NCBI GenBank assembly: GCA_020721965.1
Contig: DYLS01000015.1
Coordinates: 1-51,695 of the forward strand
Length of the DNA: 51,695 nt
Direction: 5' to 3'
Source: Blastopirellula marina
Lineage (GTDB): Bacteria > Planctomycetota > Planctomycetia > Pirellulales > Thermoguttaceae
The notes below the pieces were generated by a model. It was not told the DNA's origin, did not search any database, and saw only the letters and a program-made list of their open reading frames with translations. A program made the translations under genes and the position numbers. Below are positions 1-8,710 of the stretch, piece after piece (position 1 is the stretch's first letter; each line of letters starts with the position of its first letter).

Positions 1-136
1 ACGGGGGAACGATAGGCCCATCCCGTTTCGTCCAACCGACAAGATACCAAGATACGTTGTCGGAGAGGGTCGGTCTCCTGTTAGTGTGCCCGGGCGACGC
101 GCACGAAACAAGATTCCGCGGTTTCCTCCCTTACCA

Positions 137-299
137 TTGGACCTTTGCAAAGTCCTCAATCCCCCCTGGGAGAGGGTGGCAAACAGGAGCGCTGCGCAAT
201 TCAGGAAGACAGGGAAAGCCGCTATCATGGGAAAGTGGCTTCGCCCTACCATTTCCCGAGGGAAGGGGCGATCTGCGACCCCAAGTTGCAAAAATCCAG
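137..299 (+). repeat. Miniature inverted-repeat element, family A, copy 1 (163 bp)
   Basis: The left end reads TTGGACCTTTGCAA (137-150). The right end reads TTGCAAAAATCCAG (286-299), its imperfect inverted complement. The flanks TTACCA (131-136) and TCACCA (300-305) look like a 6-bp target duplication with one mismatch. The interior aligns along its length with the copies at 17745-17910 and, reverse-complemented, 29408-29573. It has no coding capacity. It is the most diverged copy and probably the oldest. Confidence 0.8.
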
Positions 300-542
300 T
301 CACCAGATTCTGGCGGATGCTGTAGGCGTCAGGAAGATGCTGTAGGCGACAGAGGAGCTATAGCCATCTGAAGAGCCACGACAGTTCGAAGAAGGGCGGT
401 CCCCAATCCCCGGGCGGCCGGTGCAGCGCGCACGCCTCCCCGCCGCCGCCAACTGGATCGCGCTTTGTGGCCCCCCGGCCGTACCCGTCCAGCGAATTTA
501 CGTGGATCGCCGCCACGAATCCAGGCACTCGCCACCACTGCC

Positions 543-619
543 ACTGCCGCGTTGCGGCTGGGGCACTGCCGCGTCACTCTTACGTCACTGCCGCGTTACT
601 GCTACGGCAGTACCGATGA
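543..619. repeat. Degenerate tandem array, 11-bp period
   Basis: Seven consecutive 11-bp units can be read, the best being ACTGCCGCGTT, ACTGCCGCGTC, ACTGCCGCGTT and ACTGCTACGGC. The phase holds throughout although individual units differ. It lies in non-coding DNA upstream of trxB. No spacers separate the units, so it is not a CRISPR array. Confidence 0.6.
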
Positions 620-661
620 GTTATCCCCATGACGGGGCCGCCAAACCGCCCACGTTTTCCG

Positions 662-667
662 TATAAT
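662..667 (+). promoter_or_regulatory. Candidate -10 box (TATAAT)
   Basis: A perfect TATAAT sits in a short AT-rich patch between two tandem arrays. No convincing -35 hexamer lies 16-18 bp upstream (CGCCAA at 639-644), and the nearest gene start, trxB, is about 410 bp downstream. A promoter for trxB is possible but weakly supported. Confidence 0.3.
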
Positions 668-733
668 AGCCTTTTACCTGTGACGCGTGCCTCGGGGACG
701 CTTACCCTGACGAGCCTGGCGGACGTTAAATGC

Positions 734-869
734 TTGCTAGCGTGAGCTGCTTGGAAACACAGGGCACTTGCTAGCGCTGAATGTTTGCAATCGCCGGATG
801 ATTGCTAGCGATGGATACTCGCCATCGCTGGACCATTGCAAGGGCTGGATACTCACAATCGTTGCCGTG
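734..869. repeat. Degenerate tandem array, 17-bp period
   Basis: Eight units start at 734, 751, 768, 785, 802, 819, 836 and 853, every 17 bp without slippage. Examples are TTGCTAGCGTGAGCTGC, TTGCTAGCGCTGAATGT and TTGCTAGCGATGGATAC; the best conserved part is TTGCnAnCG. It is non-coding: the real trxB start is about 210 bp further on, although the frame stays open through the array. Confidence 0.7.
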
Positions 870-1079
870 GATCGGTGGCACAGCCCTTGCGAGGGAATCG
901 CCGGACCTCTGCCGGATACGCGCCGGCGGCAGCCAGGCATTCCCCGCCGGGCATTGATTGTCGGCAGCGGGCCGCGGTCTGGGACAGTTCGACGAACACC
1001 TCCGAAAGTTATCCGAGCCATTATCAGGGTTGAGGGATTCTTGGAGCACATCGAGCCAGCGAAAACAGGAGAAGCAATC

Positions 1080-2132
1080 GTGGCGGAAATCGAGCGAGTC
1101 ATCATCATCGGTAGCGGACCGGCTGGTTGGACGGCGGCCATCTACGCGGCCCGGGCCGCCCTCAAACCACTCCTCTTCGAGGGCGCGATCAACGAAAAGA
1201 ATGCGCAACAGGGCACGTTGCCGCTCGGTCAATTGGCACTGACGACCGAGGTGGAAAACTTCCCGGGCTTTCCGCCCGGCGATCTCTCGGGCTTTTTGGA
1301 AAGCTCACTGCCGGAAGACCGCCGCGGCTATCTTCCGCCCCACGGCAAGCATGGCGTGAGCGGTCCGGAATTGATGGAGCTGATGCGGGCCCAGGCCGTT
1401 CACTTCGGGACCCGCGTCATCACGGAAGACATCACCCAGGTCGATTTTTCGCGTCGTCCCTTTCGATTGCACGCCTCGAACGGCGAGGAATACCAGGCCC
1501 AGGCCGTGATCGTGGCCACGGGTGCGCGGGCCAATTATCTCGGCTTGCCCTCCGAAGATCGTTTCAAGAATCGCGGGGTCAGTGCCTGTGCCGTGTGCGA
1601 CGGTGCCTTGCCGCGGTTCCGCAATCAGCCGGTGGCCGTCATCGGCGGCGGCGACTCCGCAGTGGAAGAGGCGACCTATCTCACCCACCACGCCTCCAAG
1701 GTTTACTTGGTACACCGGCGCGACACCCTCCGGGCCTCGAAGATCATGACACAGCGCGCCACGGATAACCCCAAGATCGAGATCGCGTGGAATCGCACGG
1801 TGGATGAAGTGCTGGGCGACGATGAAAACGGCGTGACCGCCATCCGCCTGAAAAGCACCGTGGGGGACGACGACCTCACGCTAGAGGTCCGCGGCATGTT
1901 TCTGGCGATCGGACACACGCCCAACACCGATTTCCTGAAGGGGCAACTCGAACTTACCGAAAAGGGCTATGTCAAATGGGTCAAGCCGTTCCGGACCCAT
2001 ACCAGCGTGGAGGGCGTCTTCGCGGCAGGGGACGTGGGAGACGACTACTATCGTCAGGCAGTAACGGCCGCGGCGAGCGGCTGCATGGCCGCCTTGGATA
2101 CCGAGCGGTGGCTGGCCTCGCTCGGCGAATGA
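1080..2132 (+). CDS. trxB: Thioredoxin reductase (NADPH)
   Basis: A cytoplasmic flavoenzyme that passes electrons from NADPH through FAD and a redox-active disulfide to thioredoxin. The product is 350 aa from the GTG at 1080, slightly longer than the usual 310-340. That start is chosen because AGGAGA lies about 8 nt upstream and the protein then begins just before the FAD-binding GSGPAG motif (residues 11-16). The CAVC redox centre is at residues 170-173, the NADPH-binding GGGDSA near 190, and the C-terminal FAD motif GVFAAGD near 315. The frame is open further upstream, but that extension runs through the 17-bp array and is not protein-like. asnS follows by about 70 bp on the same strand, so co-transcription is possible. 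No thioredoxin gene is adjacent. Confidence 0.95.
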   Translation: MAEIERVIIIGSGPAGWTAAIYAARAALKPLLFEGAINEKNAQQGTLPLGQLALTTEVENFPGFPPGDLSGFLESSLPEDRRGYLPPHGKHGVSGPELMELMRAQAVHFGTRVITEDITQVDFSRRPFRLHASNGEEYQAQAVIVATGARANYLGLPSEDRFKNRGVSACAVCDGALPRFRNQPVAVIGGGDSAVEEATYLTHHASKVYLVHRRDTLRASKIMTQRATDNPKIEIAWNRTVDEVLGDDENGVTAIRLKSTVGDDDLTLEVRGMFLAIGHTPNTDFLKGQLELTEKGYVKWVKPFRTHTSVEGVFAAGDVGDDYYRQAVTAAASGCMAALDTERWLASLGE

Positions 2133-2204
2133 TCGCGTCGGCGGAACACCGGCCAAGGCATGGCCAACACTTTCAGCCCTGAACCATCAAGAGGATGCGT
2201 GGAT

Positions 2205-3584
2205 ATGGAATGTCTCACCGTTCGCGAGGCGCGGTTGCCGGCGGCAGTGGGCCGCGAGGTCATCTTGCGCGGGTGGGTCCGCACCCGCCGCGATTCCAAG
2301 GGCGGCTTCAGCTTTTTGGAACTGAACGACGGTTCGTGCTTGGGCAACATCCAAGTCATCGTGCCGGGGGAATTGCCGAATTACGATTCCGAAATCCGGC
2401 AATTGACCACTGGTTGCAGCATCCAGGTGGAGGGCCTGATCCAGGCCTCGCCCGGGGAAAAGCAGGCCGTGGAGGTCCTCGCCAGCCGGATCGTCGTCTT
2501 TGGCTGGGCTTCGCCGGAGACCTATCTCCTTCAGAAGAAGCGACACTCCTACGAATTCTTGCGGACGATCGCCCATCTGCGTCCTCGAACCAATTCGTTC
2601 GGGGCCGTCATGCGAGTCCGCAATACCGTGGCCCGATCGATCCACGAGTTCTTTCAGGAGGAAGGCTTTCTCTACATCCACACGCCGATCATCACGGCCT
2701 CGGACTGCGAAGGGGCGGGCGCGATGTTTCGCGTCACGACGCTCGATCCCCAGGCCAATCCTCCTCCCAAGGCGGAAGACGATTTCTTCGGCAAGCCGAC
2801 GTACCTCACCGTGAGCGGCCAGCTCGAAGCCGAGGTCTTCGCCTGCTCGTTGGGCAAGGTCTATACGTTTGGGCCAACCTTCCGGGCCGAAAACTCCAAC
2901 ACCACACGGCACCTGGCCGAGTTCTGGATGGTCGAGCCGGAGGCTGCCTTTTTCGACCTGGCGGCCAACATGGACCTGGCGGAGCGGTTCCTCAAGCGGA
3001 TTCTTCGCGACGTACTGGAACGCTGTAGCGAGGATATGGAGTTCTTTGCCCGCTGGGTGGAACCGTCCGCCATCACCACCCTGGAGCACGTGCTGCAAGA
3101 GGACTTCATCCGTCTCAGCTACACCGAGGCGATCGACATTCTGGCCCGGTCTGGCCAAAACTTCGAGTTTCCCGTCGAGTGGGGACGGGACCTGCAAGCC
3201 GAGCATGAGCGCTATCTGACCGAAACCCATTTCCACAAGCCCGTCATCCTCACTGACTACCCCCGCACCATCAAGCCGTTCTACATGCGTCTCAACGACG
3301 ACGAGCGGACGGTCCGCGCGATGGATGTGCTCTTGCCCCGCGTGGGAGAGATCATCGGGGGGAGCCAGCGCGAAGAGCGGCTCGACGTTCTGACGCAGCG
3401 TATGCAAGAGCAAGGCTTGCGGATGGAGGACTATTGGTGGTATCTGGATCTGCGGCGCTACGGTACGGTGCCCCACAGCGGTTTCGGACTGGGATTGGAG
3501 CGCGCCGTCCAGTTCATTACAGGGATGGGCAACATCCGCGACGTGATCCCTTTCCCCCGCACGCCCGGTAGTGCCGAGTTTTGA
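2205..3584 (+). CDS. asnS: Asparaginyl-tRNA synthetase
   Basis: Class IIb aminoacyl-tRNA synthetase that charges tRNA-Asn in the cytoplasm. With the ATG at 2205 the protein is 459 aa, close to E. coli AsnS (466). GAGG at 2191-2194 is well placed for this start; an in-frame ATG at 2160 would add 15 non-conserved residues. The N-terminal OB-fold anticodon-binding domain occupies roughly residues 1-110 ([15 protein letters not shown]). Class II motif 2 is seen as [20 protein letters not shown] and motif 3 as [12 protein letters not shown] near the C-terminus. The sequence follows AsnS rather than AspS. A 429-codon open frame on the opposite strand is a composition artefact. The gene converges on the minus-strand SH3 gene across a tandem array. 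Confidence 0.95.
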   Translation: MECLTVREARLPAAVGREVILRGWVRTRRDSKGGFSFLELNDGSCLGNIQVIVPGELPNYDSEIRQLTTGCSIQVEGLIQASPGEKQAVEVLASRIVVFGWASPETYLLQKKRHSYEFLRTIAHLRPRTNSFGAVMRVRNTVARSIHEFFQEEGFLYIHTPIITASDCEGAGAMFRVTTLDPQANPPPKAEDDFFGKPTYLTVSGQLEAEVFACSLGKVYTFGPTFRAENSNTTRHLAEFWMVEPEAAFFDLAANMDLAERFLKRILRDVLERCSEDMEFFARWVEPSAITTLEHVLQEDFIRLSYTEAIDILARSGQNFEFPVEWGRDLQAEHERYLTETHFHKPVILTDYPRTIKPFYMRLNDDERTVRAMDVLLPRVGEIIGGSQREERLDVLTQRMQEQGLRMEDYWWYLDLRRYGTVPHSGFGLGLERAVQFITGMGNIRDVIPFPRTPGSAEF

Positions 3585-3662
3585 TTGCGTCTCGACCGGG
3601 TCGGGCGGGACGCGGTGATGCGCTGCACCACGGCCATGCGGGGCGCCTCATGCCCTGGGAGG

Positions 3663-3915
3663 GCGAATACCCCGTGCTGCTGAAAATGCTGCCATCCATC
3701 GAGAATACCACCAGCCACTGAGAATACCGCGTGCGCCTGAGGATACCGCTAGCCGCTGAGGCTGCCCCGTGGCCCTGGTAATACCGCGTGCCATTGAGAG
3801 TACCTCAGGCCGCTCGGAATACCGTCTGCCCCCGAAGAATTTCGCACGTCCTCGGGGAATATCGCGGGTCCCAGGAGAATATCACGCGTCCCCAGGGAAT
3901 ACAGGAAATACCAGT
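3663..3915. repeat. Degenerate tandem array, 19-bp period drifting to about 21 bp
   Basis: Ten units run in strict 19-bp phase from 3663 to 3852, for example GAGAATACCACCAGCCACT, GAGAATACCGCGTGCGCCT and GAGGATACCGCTAGCCGCT. Two or three units of about 21 bp follow (GGGGAATATCGCGGGTC and similar). It fills most of the gap between the convergent asnS and SH3-protein genes and stops just short of the latter's stop codon. No separate terminator hairpin was seen here. Confidence 0.75.
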
Positions 3916-3927
3916 GCCCCTGGGGAC

Positions 3928-6171
3928 TCAGCGTACCGCCGTTCGTGCCGGGGTTTCGGCGAAACGCACCGCAGGCTCGGTCCCTTCCCGTGCAGGCGTG
4001 GATGCAGGATCGGGTGTGGGTGAGAAAGCGGGTGTGGGTGCGGGATCGGGCATGGCAGCGGGCGTGGGGGCCAGCGTCGCAGCCGGCGTCGGAGCCGGTG
4101 TGGGGCCACGCGAATAAGTTGACACAGCAGCCCGCGAATCCAAAACCGCCACGTGCTCCGCAGTCAGCAAACGCATCTCCCGGCTGCCCGTAAACCTGCC
4201 CATTACGCCCACCGTTCGCCCCACGTGAGCACGCAAGGACAGCCCCGTGGCGGGTTTCACGTACGCCAAAATGCGGCCATCCTCGCCGACCAGGGCATAG
4301 GGCGGGTCCCCCGGCCGACGCACCTGGGCACGGATCAGTCGCCCCACGGCGTCGAATCGACTGCGGCGCAATTCCATGATTTCGCGGGCAAGCTGCTCGC
4401 GTGACGGAATAGGGTGCGATGTCTCCTCTACCAATGCCCCTGCCGTCCCAGTCGGTCCAGAACCGTTTGGCAATAAGGGACGTGATGCCAGGTCGGCGGT
4501 CGTGCTCGCCACCGCGCTCGCCGGAATCACGCTGTTTGAGACTCGGGAATCGCCCGCCCCGTTTGCGGCAGCATCGTTCCGCAAGTCGCTCCCCGCAGAG
4601 ATGGGAGGCAAAACAATGGCCGTCGGCGGCGGGGCAATCCGGGTCGCTCGCTCCGCGGCAGGCAGCGGACCCCGGGGTATGCCCACGGAGGATGCGCTAG
4701 CGGTCGGCCCTTCTCCTGCTACGCCCCGCGAGAGCCCGCCAGCACTGGCCACTGGGGCCGGCGAGCCTGTCCCTGTTATGGTCCGCCATTGAGCGGCGAC
4801 CTGCTCCGCCTGAGCGACTTTCTCTCTCAATCGTGAGATCTGCCGCCGACTCTCCTCATCCGGTGCGGCCGCGTGCAAATCCTCCACCCGGCGCCTCAAG
4901 CCCCGGAGATCCCATGCCTCGGGTCGCTCGGCCAGGCGAGTCGCCAACTCCAATTCCAATGCCCGCATCTGGTGGACGCATTCCTCCGCCGAGAGGGGCG
5001 CAACATTTCGACTTGGCACGAGCGGTGAACGGAATCGAAGACCGGCCGATTCCTGCCCGAACCGCGTGCCTTGGATTCCCAAAGTCTGCTCCCGGAGTAC
5101 GCCCACCGAACCGGCCACCCGGGCCATGGGGACCCAGCGACTGTCCGGGTCGCCTGTGGTCAACGCGCCGGAGGCCACAATCACGCCGGAGCCTTCGCTG
5201 GTACCAACGATTTCCGCGGGGGCATGGTCCGTCTCCACAGGGTCAAGATCCGCAGCGGTAACAACCGCAGGGGCATGATCCGTAGGGGCAACATCCGCGG
5301 GAGTAGCATCCGTAGGGGTATGATCCGTAGGGAGGGCGTGGGTTGCCGTCATCGGCAGAGGGTCTGCTGCGACGCCGGCGACGGCCGAGGTCGGCCCCGG
5401 ATGGGTCGGCACGCCCGTCTCGGACGCCATTCCTGCGCGTGAGGAATCGGTCTCTTGCGGAATGGGCACGGTCGGGATGTGCTGCGGCCTCAAGTCGGCC
5501 GGGCCGCCCGGCGATGCCAGGCCATCCATGCCATCCAACGCATTCGATCCGACCCCGCTGATTTGGCCGTCGCTGCCAGTTCGAGCCGAGTGATCTGACC
5601 GCAGTCCCTTTCCCGATTTCTCCGCTTCTCCGCGCGGCGGCAGCGACCCACCGCTTCCCTCAAGCCGGATCGAGGCCACATGAATCCAGCGAAACTCGCC
5701 AGATGGGGGGCGAATCTTCAACCATGTCTTCAAGCTCGGATCAGGACTCGGCAAGTCGCTTGGTATCTGCTGAACCCCCAGCACCTCCAGCAACTCGCCA
5801 TCCTGCAAAGCCACGTGAGAGAGGCGACGGTCGGGCACATCCACGCCGCCCACATAGCTGGGAACCCCGGACCGCGTGACCTTGGCCAGCCCGTTGGGCA
5901 GGAGTTGAACCGCGTCGGCCAGGACCCAACTGTAACTCCCCTGCGGCGGACGAATCGCGCACCATCCCCCCGGATCGTGACGATAGACTTCCACTTCCGA
6001 ACCGAACGCCAGATACCCTGTCACGGGATACGCCTGGCCGGGACCGCCGCGGACTCTTGCCTGATGTTCGACGACAATGGCCTTGTAGGGGAATGACGCC
6101 GGCCCGCCCTCGCTCCCAAGCGCCGCCGCAAAGATCGCGGATATGATCCCAGCGAAAAACCAAATCTTCAT
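3928..6171 (-). CDS. Secreted SH3-domain protein with long low-complexity linker
   Basis: The product is 747 aa from the ATG at 6171. That start places a signal peptide at the N-terminus (MKIWFFAGIISAIFAAALG); the 104 codons open upstream are arginine-rich and unlikely to be used. Residues about 28-90 form a bacterial SH3 domain (VRGGPGQAYPVTGYLAFGSE, ending WVLAD), and a second SH3-like segment spans about 95-175. A Pro/Thr/Ala-rich linker follows, with five-residue PTDxA repeats at about residues 278-312. A short helical segment (about 430-500) is followed by more linker. A compact C-terminal part (about 640-715, GRLIRAQVRRPGDPPYALVG) precedes a TPAP-type tail. The likely role is cell-wall or envelope binding, by analogy with other bacterial SH3 proteins; no catalytic motif is visible. 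The TPR membrane protein gene lies just upstream on the same strand. Confidence 0.75.
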   Translation of the reverse strand: MKIWFFAGIISAIFAAALGSEGGPASFPYKAIVVEHQARVRGGPGQAYPVTGYLAFGSEVEVYRHDPGGWCAIRPPQGSYSWVLADAVQLLPNGLAKVTRSGVPSYVGGVDVPDRRLSHVALQDGELLEVLGVQQIPSDLPSPDPSLKTWLKIRPPSGEFRWIHVASIRLEGSGGSLPPRGEAEKSGKGLRSDHSARTGSDGQISGVGSNALDGMDGLASPGGPADLRPQHIPTVPIPQETDSSRAGMASETGVPTHPGPTSAVAGVAADPLPMTATHALPTDHTPTDATPADVAPTDHAPAVVTAADLDPVETDHAPAEIVGTSEGSGVIVASGALTTGDPDSRWVPMARVAGSVGVLREQTLGIQGTRFGQESAGLRFRSPLVPSRNVAPLSAEECVHQMRALELELATRLAERPEAWDLRGLRRRVEDLHAAAPDEESRRQISRLREKVAQAEQVAAQWRTITGTGSPAPVASAGGLSRGVAGEGPTASASSVGIPRGPLPAAERATRIAPPPTAIVLPPISAGSDLRNDAAANGAGDSRVSNSVIPASAVASTTADLASRPLLPNGSGPTGTAGALVEETSHPIPSREQLAREIMELRRSRFDAVGRLIRAQVRRPGDPPYALVGEDGRILAYVKPATGLSLRAHVGRTVGVMGRFTGSREMRLLTAEHVAVLDSRAAVSTYSRGPTPAPTPAATLAPTPAAMPDPAPTPAFSPTPDPASTPAREGTEPAVRFAETPARTAVR
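5234..5338 (-). repeat. In-frame tandem array, 15-bp period
   Basis: Seven 15-bp units lie inside the SH3-protein gene, for example TCCGCAGCGGTAACA, TCCGTAGGGGCAACA and TCCGTAGGGGTATGA on the plus strand. They encode a five-residue PTDxA-like repeat in the linker. The period is a multiple of three, so gain or loss of units keeps the frame. Confidence 0.75.
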
Positions 6172-6479
6172 CTCGGCACCGTCCTTACTGCGCCGACCGC
6201 GGCATCCCAAGGCGTAGACTACGAGAAGCGCGAGCACGCGGCGTGACCCGCAAACACCCCTGGTCTTTCCCACCCCTCTCAGACGGCTTCCCAATTTGCC
6301 GACATTCACAGGGCCAGTCGATTTGTGGGCTGCCAATTCTTGCCTCAATCTGCCTCGATGCGCCGCCGGCTTATACGCGATCCAGGAGAATTGGGCAAGA
6401 GCGATCTGGCCCCAAAGCCATCGGGCGCAGCATCGGGGTGCGGCAGGAAAGTATCGGGCGGCCGGCAGGTCGCCACCGC

Positions 6480-7160
6480 TCACGCGGCCGCTCGGTGAAC
6501 CCGGACCTGTTCCACCCGATGCGAGTCCGGGCCTATCTCGTCCATATCAACTTGAGATGCGACGGTCTCCGATTCGGCGGGGGCGGATTGGGTTTGCTCG
6601 GCTGGTGGGACGGCCGAACCCTGTCCCGTCCCGATTATCTTCGCCCGTTTTTCCGCCAAGAGCTGCTTCTCGCGTTGGATCTCGGGATACCATCGCCGGG
6701 CAGCATCCAGCCGTTCGAACTCCCGCAGCAGTTGTTCCGCCGCGTCCAGGCGACCAGTCCGCCGCCATAGCGAGATCAAGAGGAGTAGGGCATCGTCATC
6801 GCGGGGATTCCGCCGGAGCAATCGCCCCAGCAAGGATTCTGCGTGCGACCACTCGCCGCGGAGATACGCCTCCTGGGCTTTGGGGAAAAGGTCCTCCGCG
6901 GGAGAAGGCGATCCCGACCGTTGGCGCCGCTCGCAAATCCTTTCCCAATAAATGGAACCTGCCCAGGCCCCGGCCAGCAGCAGCCAAGCCCCGCGCAGCA
7001 TCAACGGGGGCCAGATCTCTGGCCAAAGTAGCGTGGCAGTCAGGCACAGATGAAACAGCGCGGCATAACCCGCGGCTATGAGAAACGTTCCCCAGCCCGG
7101 TTCCAAGATCAGGGGCACGACCCCCGGCCAGAGGTAGAGGAGCCAGGTCCTCCTGACCAT
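6480..7160 (-). CDS. Membrane-anchored TPR-like protein
   Basis: The product is 226 aa from the ATG at 7160, which is preceded by a good AAGGAG seven nt upstream. The 70 upstream codons are Arg/Cys-rich and rejected. Hydrophobic segments at about residues 5-30 and 33-70 suggest two or three transmembrane helices. A tetratricopeptide-like helical part follows at about 90-150, with AQEAYLRGEWSHAESLLGRL and LLRRNPRDDDALLLLISLWR. The tail is Gln/Glu/Ser-rich. The function is unknown; TPR repeats usually mediate protein contacts. The stop codon lies about 310 bp upstream of the SH3-protein start on the same strand, so the two may share a transcript. Confidence 0.7.
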   Translation of the reverse strand: MVRRTWLLYLWPGVVPLILEPGWGTFLIAAGYAALFHLCLTATLLWPEIWPPLMLRGAWLLLAGAWAGSIYWERICERRQRSGSPSPAEDLFPKAQEAYLRGEWSHAESLLGRLLRRNPRDDDALLLLISLWRRTGRLDAAEQLLREFERLDAARRWYPEIQREKQLLAEKRAKIIGTGQGSAVPPAEQTQSAPAESETVASQVDMDEIGPDSHRVEQVRVHRAAA

Positions 7161-7326
7161 CTTTGGACGCTCCTTCCCACCGTAAGCAACGTAACCCAAA
7201 AAGGAGTCTAGCCGCTTCCATCGGGGCAAGCAAGGCAGAAAAGGCAATATAAGAACAGATCGCCGTGCTATTCGGGCGGATTTCCGACCGAGAAGCAGCC
7301 TGCGACGCATTTGCCCGGCGCAAAGA

Positions 7327-7360
7327 CACGGCGGCCGAAGTCGCATCCTCGACCGCCGTG
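7327..7360 (-). terminator. Possible terminator of gap
   Basis: On the minus strand, CACGGCGG (7353-7360) and CCGCCGTG (7327-7334 on the opposite arm) can pair around an 18-nt loop. A short TCTTT tract follows. It lies about 110 bp beyond the gap stop codon. The long loop and weak T-tract make this tentative. The rest of 7161-7472 shows no gene or other structure. Confidence 0.3.
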
Positions 7361-7472
7361 CGATCATCACAACTCAGGGCGGGAATCTCTCCCAGCCACT
7401 TTCATAAGGTCAACGGAGAACACGGAGGCTGCAAGCTATCCCGCACTCGATCGACCACATGGACTACAGCGA

Positions 7473-8492
7473 CTACAGCTTGGCCAAACGCTCGACCAAG
7501 TCGGCGGTACGGCAGCTATAGCCCCACTCATTGTCGTACCAGCTCACGACCTTCACCATCGAACCCTCCATGACCTGCGTCCAGGGGGCGGCAAACACGG
7601 AGCTGTACGAGCAACCGATGATATCGCTGGAGACGACCGGGTCTTCGGTGTAGAGCAGAATCCCCTTCAGCTTACCCGCGGCCGCCTCTTTGACGGCCGC
7701 GTTGATCTCGGCAGCTTCCACCGGCCGCTTCAGTTCGGCCACCAGGTCCACCACGCTGCCGGTGGGGACGGGCACCCGCATCGAAATCCCGGTGAGCTTA
7801 CCCTTCAGTTCCGGGATAACCAGGCCGACGGCCTTGGCGGCTCCTGTGGAGGTGGGAATGATATTCAACGCCGCGGCCCGGGCACGGTACAAATCCTTGT
7901 GCGGCAAATCCAGCACCCGCTGATCGTTCGTGTACGCATGGACTGTGGTCATCAACCCCCGCACGATGCCGAATTTGTCGTTCAACACCTTGGCGACGGG
8001 GGCCAAGCAGTTCGTGGTGCAACTGGCGTTGGAGATGCAGGTGTGCTGGGGCTTCAATTGATCGTCGTTCACGCCCAGCACGCAAGTGAGGTCCGGCGCA
8101 TCCTTGGCAGGCGCGCTGAGCACGACCTTACGGGCACCGGCCTTGAGGTGAGCACTATAGCCCGGCTTGGCGTCGTCGCCCCGCGAGGTAAACACGCCGG
8201 TGCTTTCCACGACGATTTCGGCCCCCAAATCCTTCCAAGGCAGTTTGAAGGGGTCTTTTTCGGCGCAGACCGGAATCTTCCTCCCGTCGATGATCAGGTT
8301 CTTTTCGTCGAACTCGACCGTGCCTTTGTACTGGCGGTGGACGCTGTCGTATTTGAACAGCATGGCCAACGTCTTCACGTCGGTGATGTCGTTGATGCCG
8401 ACGATCTGGAAGACGTCGGGTTTTTCCATCATGCGGCGTGCCACAAGCCGACCGATTCGACCGAACCCGTTAATGCCAACGCGAATGGCCAC
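7473..8492 (-). CDS. gap: Glyceraldehyde-3-phosphate dehydrogenase, type I
   Basis: A glycolytic and gluconeogenic enzyme that converts glyceraldehyde-3-phosphate, NAD+ and phosphate to 1,3-bisphosphoglycerate. The product is 339 aa from the GTG at 8492, preceded by GGAAGGAGA about 5 nt upstream; an extension to 8612 would not match the family. The N-terminal NAD-binding motif [14 protein letters not shown] is intact. The catalytic cysteine is in [12 protein letters not shown] at about residue 158, with the HAYTNDQ histidine downstream. The C-terminus has the usual [13 protein letters not shown] promoter with consensus-like boxes lies about 160 bp upstream (8660-8688), so this gene is probably transcribed independently of cstA. 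Confidence 0.97.
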   Translation of the reverse strand: MAIRVGINGFGRIGRLVARRMMEKPDVFQIVGINDITDVKTLAMLFKYDSVHRQYKGTVEFDEKNLIIDGRKIPVCAEKDPFKLPWKDLGAEIVVESTGVFTSRGDDAKPGYSAHLKAGARKVVLSAPAKDAPDLTCVLGVNDDQLKPQHTCISNASCTTNCLAPVAKVLNDKFGIVRGLMTTVHAYTNDQRVLDLPHKDLYRARAAALNIIPTSTGAAKAVGLVIPELKGKLTGISMRVPVPTGSVVDLVAELKRPVEAAEINAAVKEAAAGKLKGILLYTEDPVVSSDIIGCSYSSVFAAPWTQVMEGSMVKVVSWYDNEWGYSCRTADLVERLAKL

Positions 8493-8659
8493 AATATGTC
8501 TCCTTCCTGTCCAGGACCCCAAAACTTCACCCGCCCGACATGCTTCAGGCGGATCCCTCCAAGACTGCACCCGATTTCGGGGCAATAAGGCAACGCATCC
8601 CTCATCCCGCAATACGGTGCTACGTTAAATTGGTTCCACGCTAACGGTTAGAATACGGA

Positions 8660-8688
8660 ATTATACTGCGCGGAGGCCGTTTTCACAA
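8660..8688 (-). promoter_or_regulatory. Sigma-70-type promoter for gap
   Basis: Read on the minus strand, TTGTGA (8683-8688) is followed after exactly 17 bp by a perfect TATAAT (8660-8665). Transcription would start near 8653, leaving a leader of about 160 nt before the gap start at 8492. Box identity and spacing both fit the housekeeping consensus. Confidence 0.6.
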
Positions 8689-8710
8689 CGGGCCGGAGGG
8701 CGGTTTTGGC

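Noticed and set aside
57-371. Short open frames in the first 400 bp
   Set aside because: They run across the miniature element at 137-299 and have no ribosome site or recognisable sequence.
2187-3476. Long minus-strand open frame (429 codons) opposite asnS
   Set aside because: It lies wholly opposite a clear AsnS gene. Its sequence is His/Arg/Gln/Asp-rich with no motif and no ribosome site. High GC produces such shadows.
3663-3915. Possible CRISPR array
   Set aside because: Units are adjacent with no unique spacers, are too short, and diverge from each other. No cas gene is in the window.
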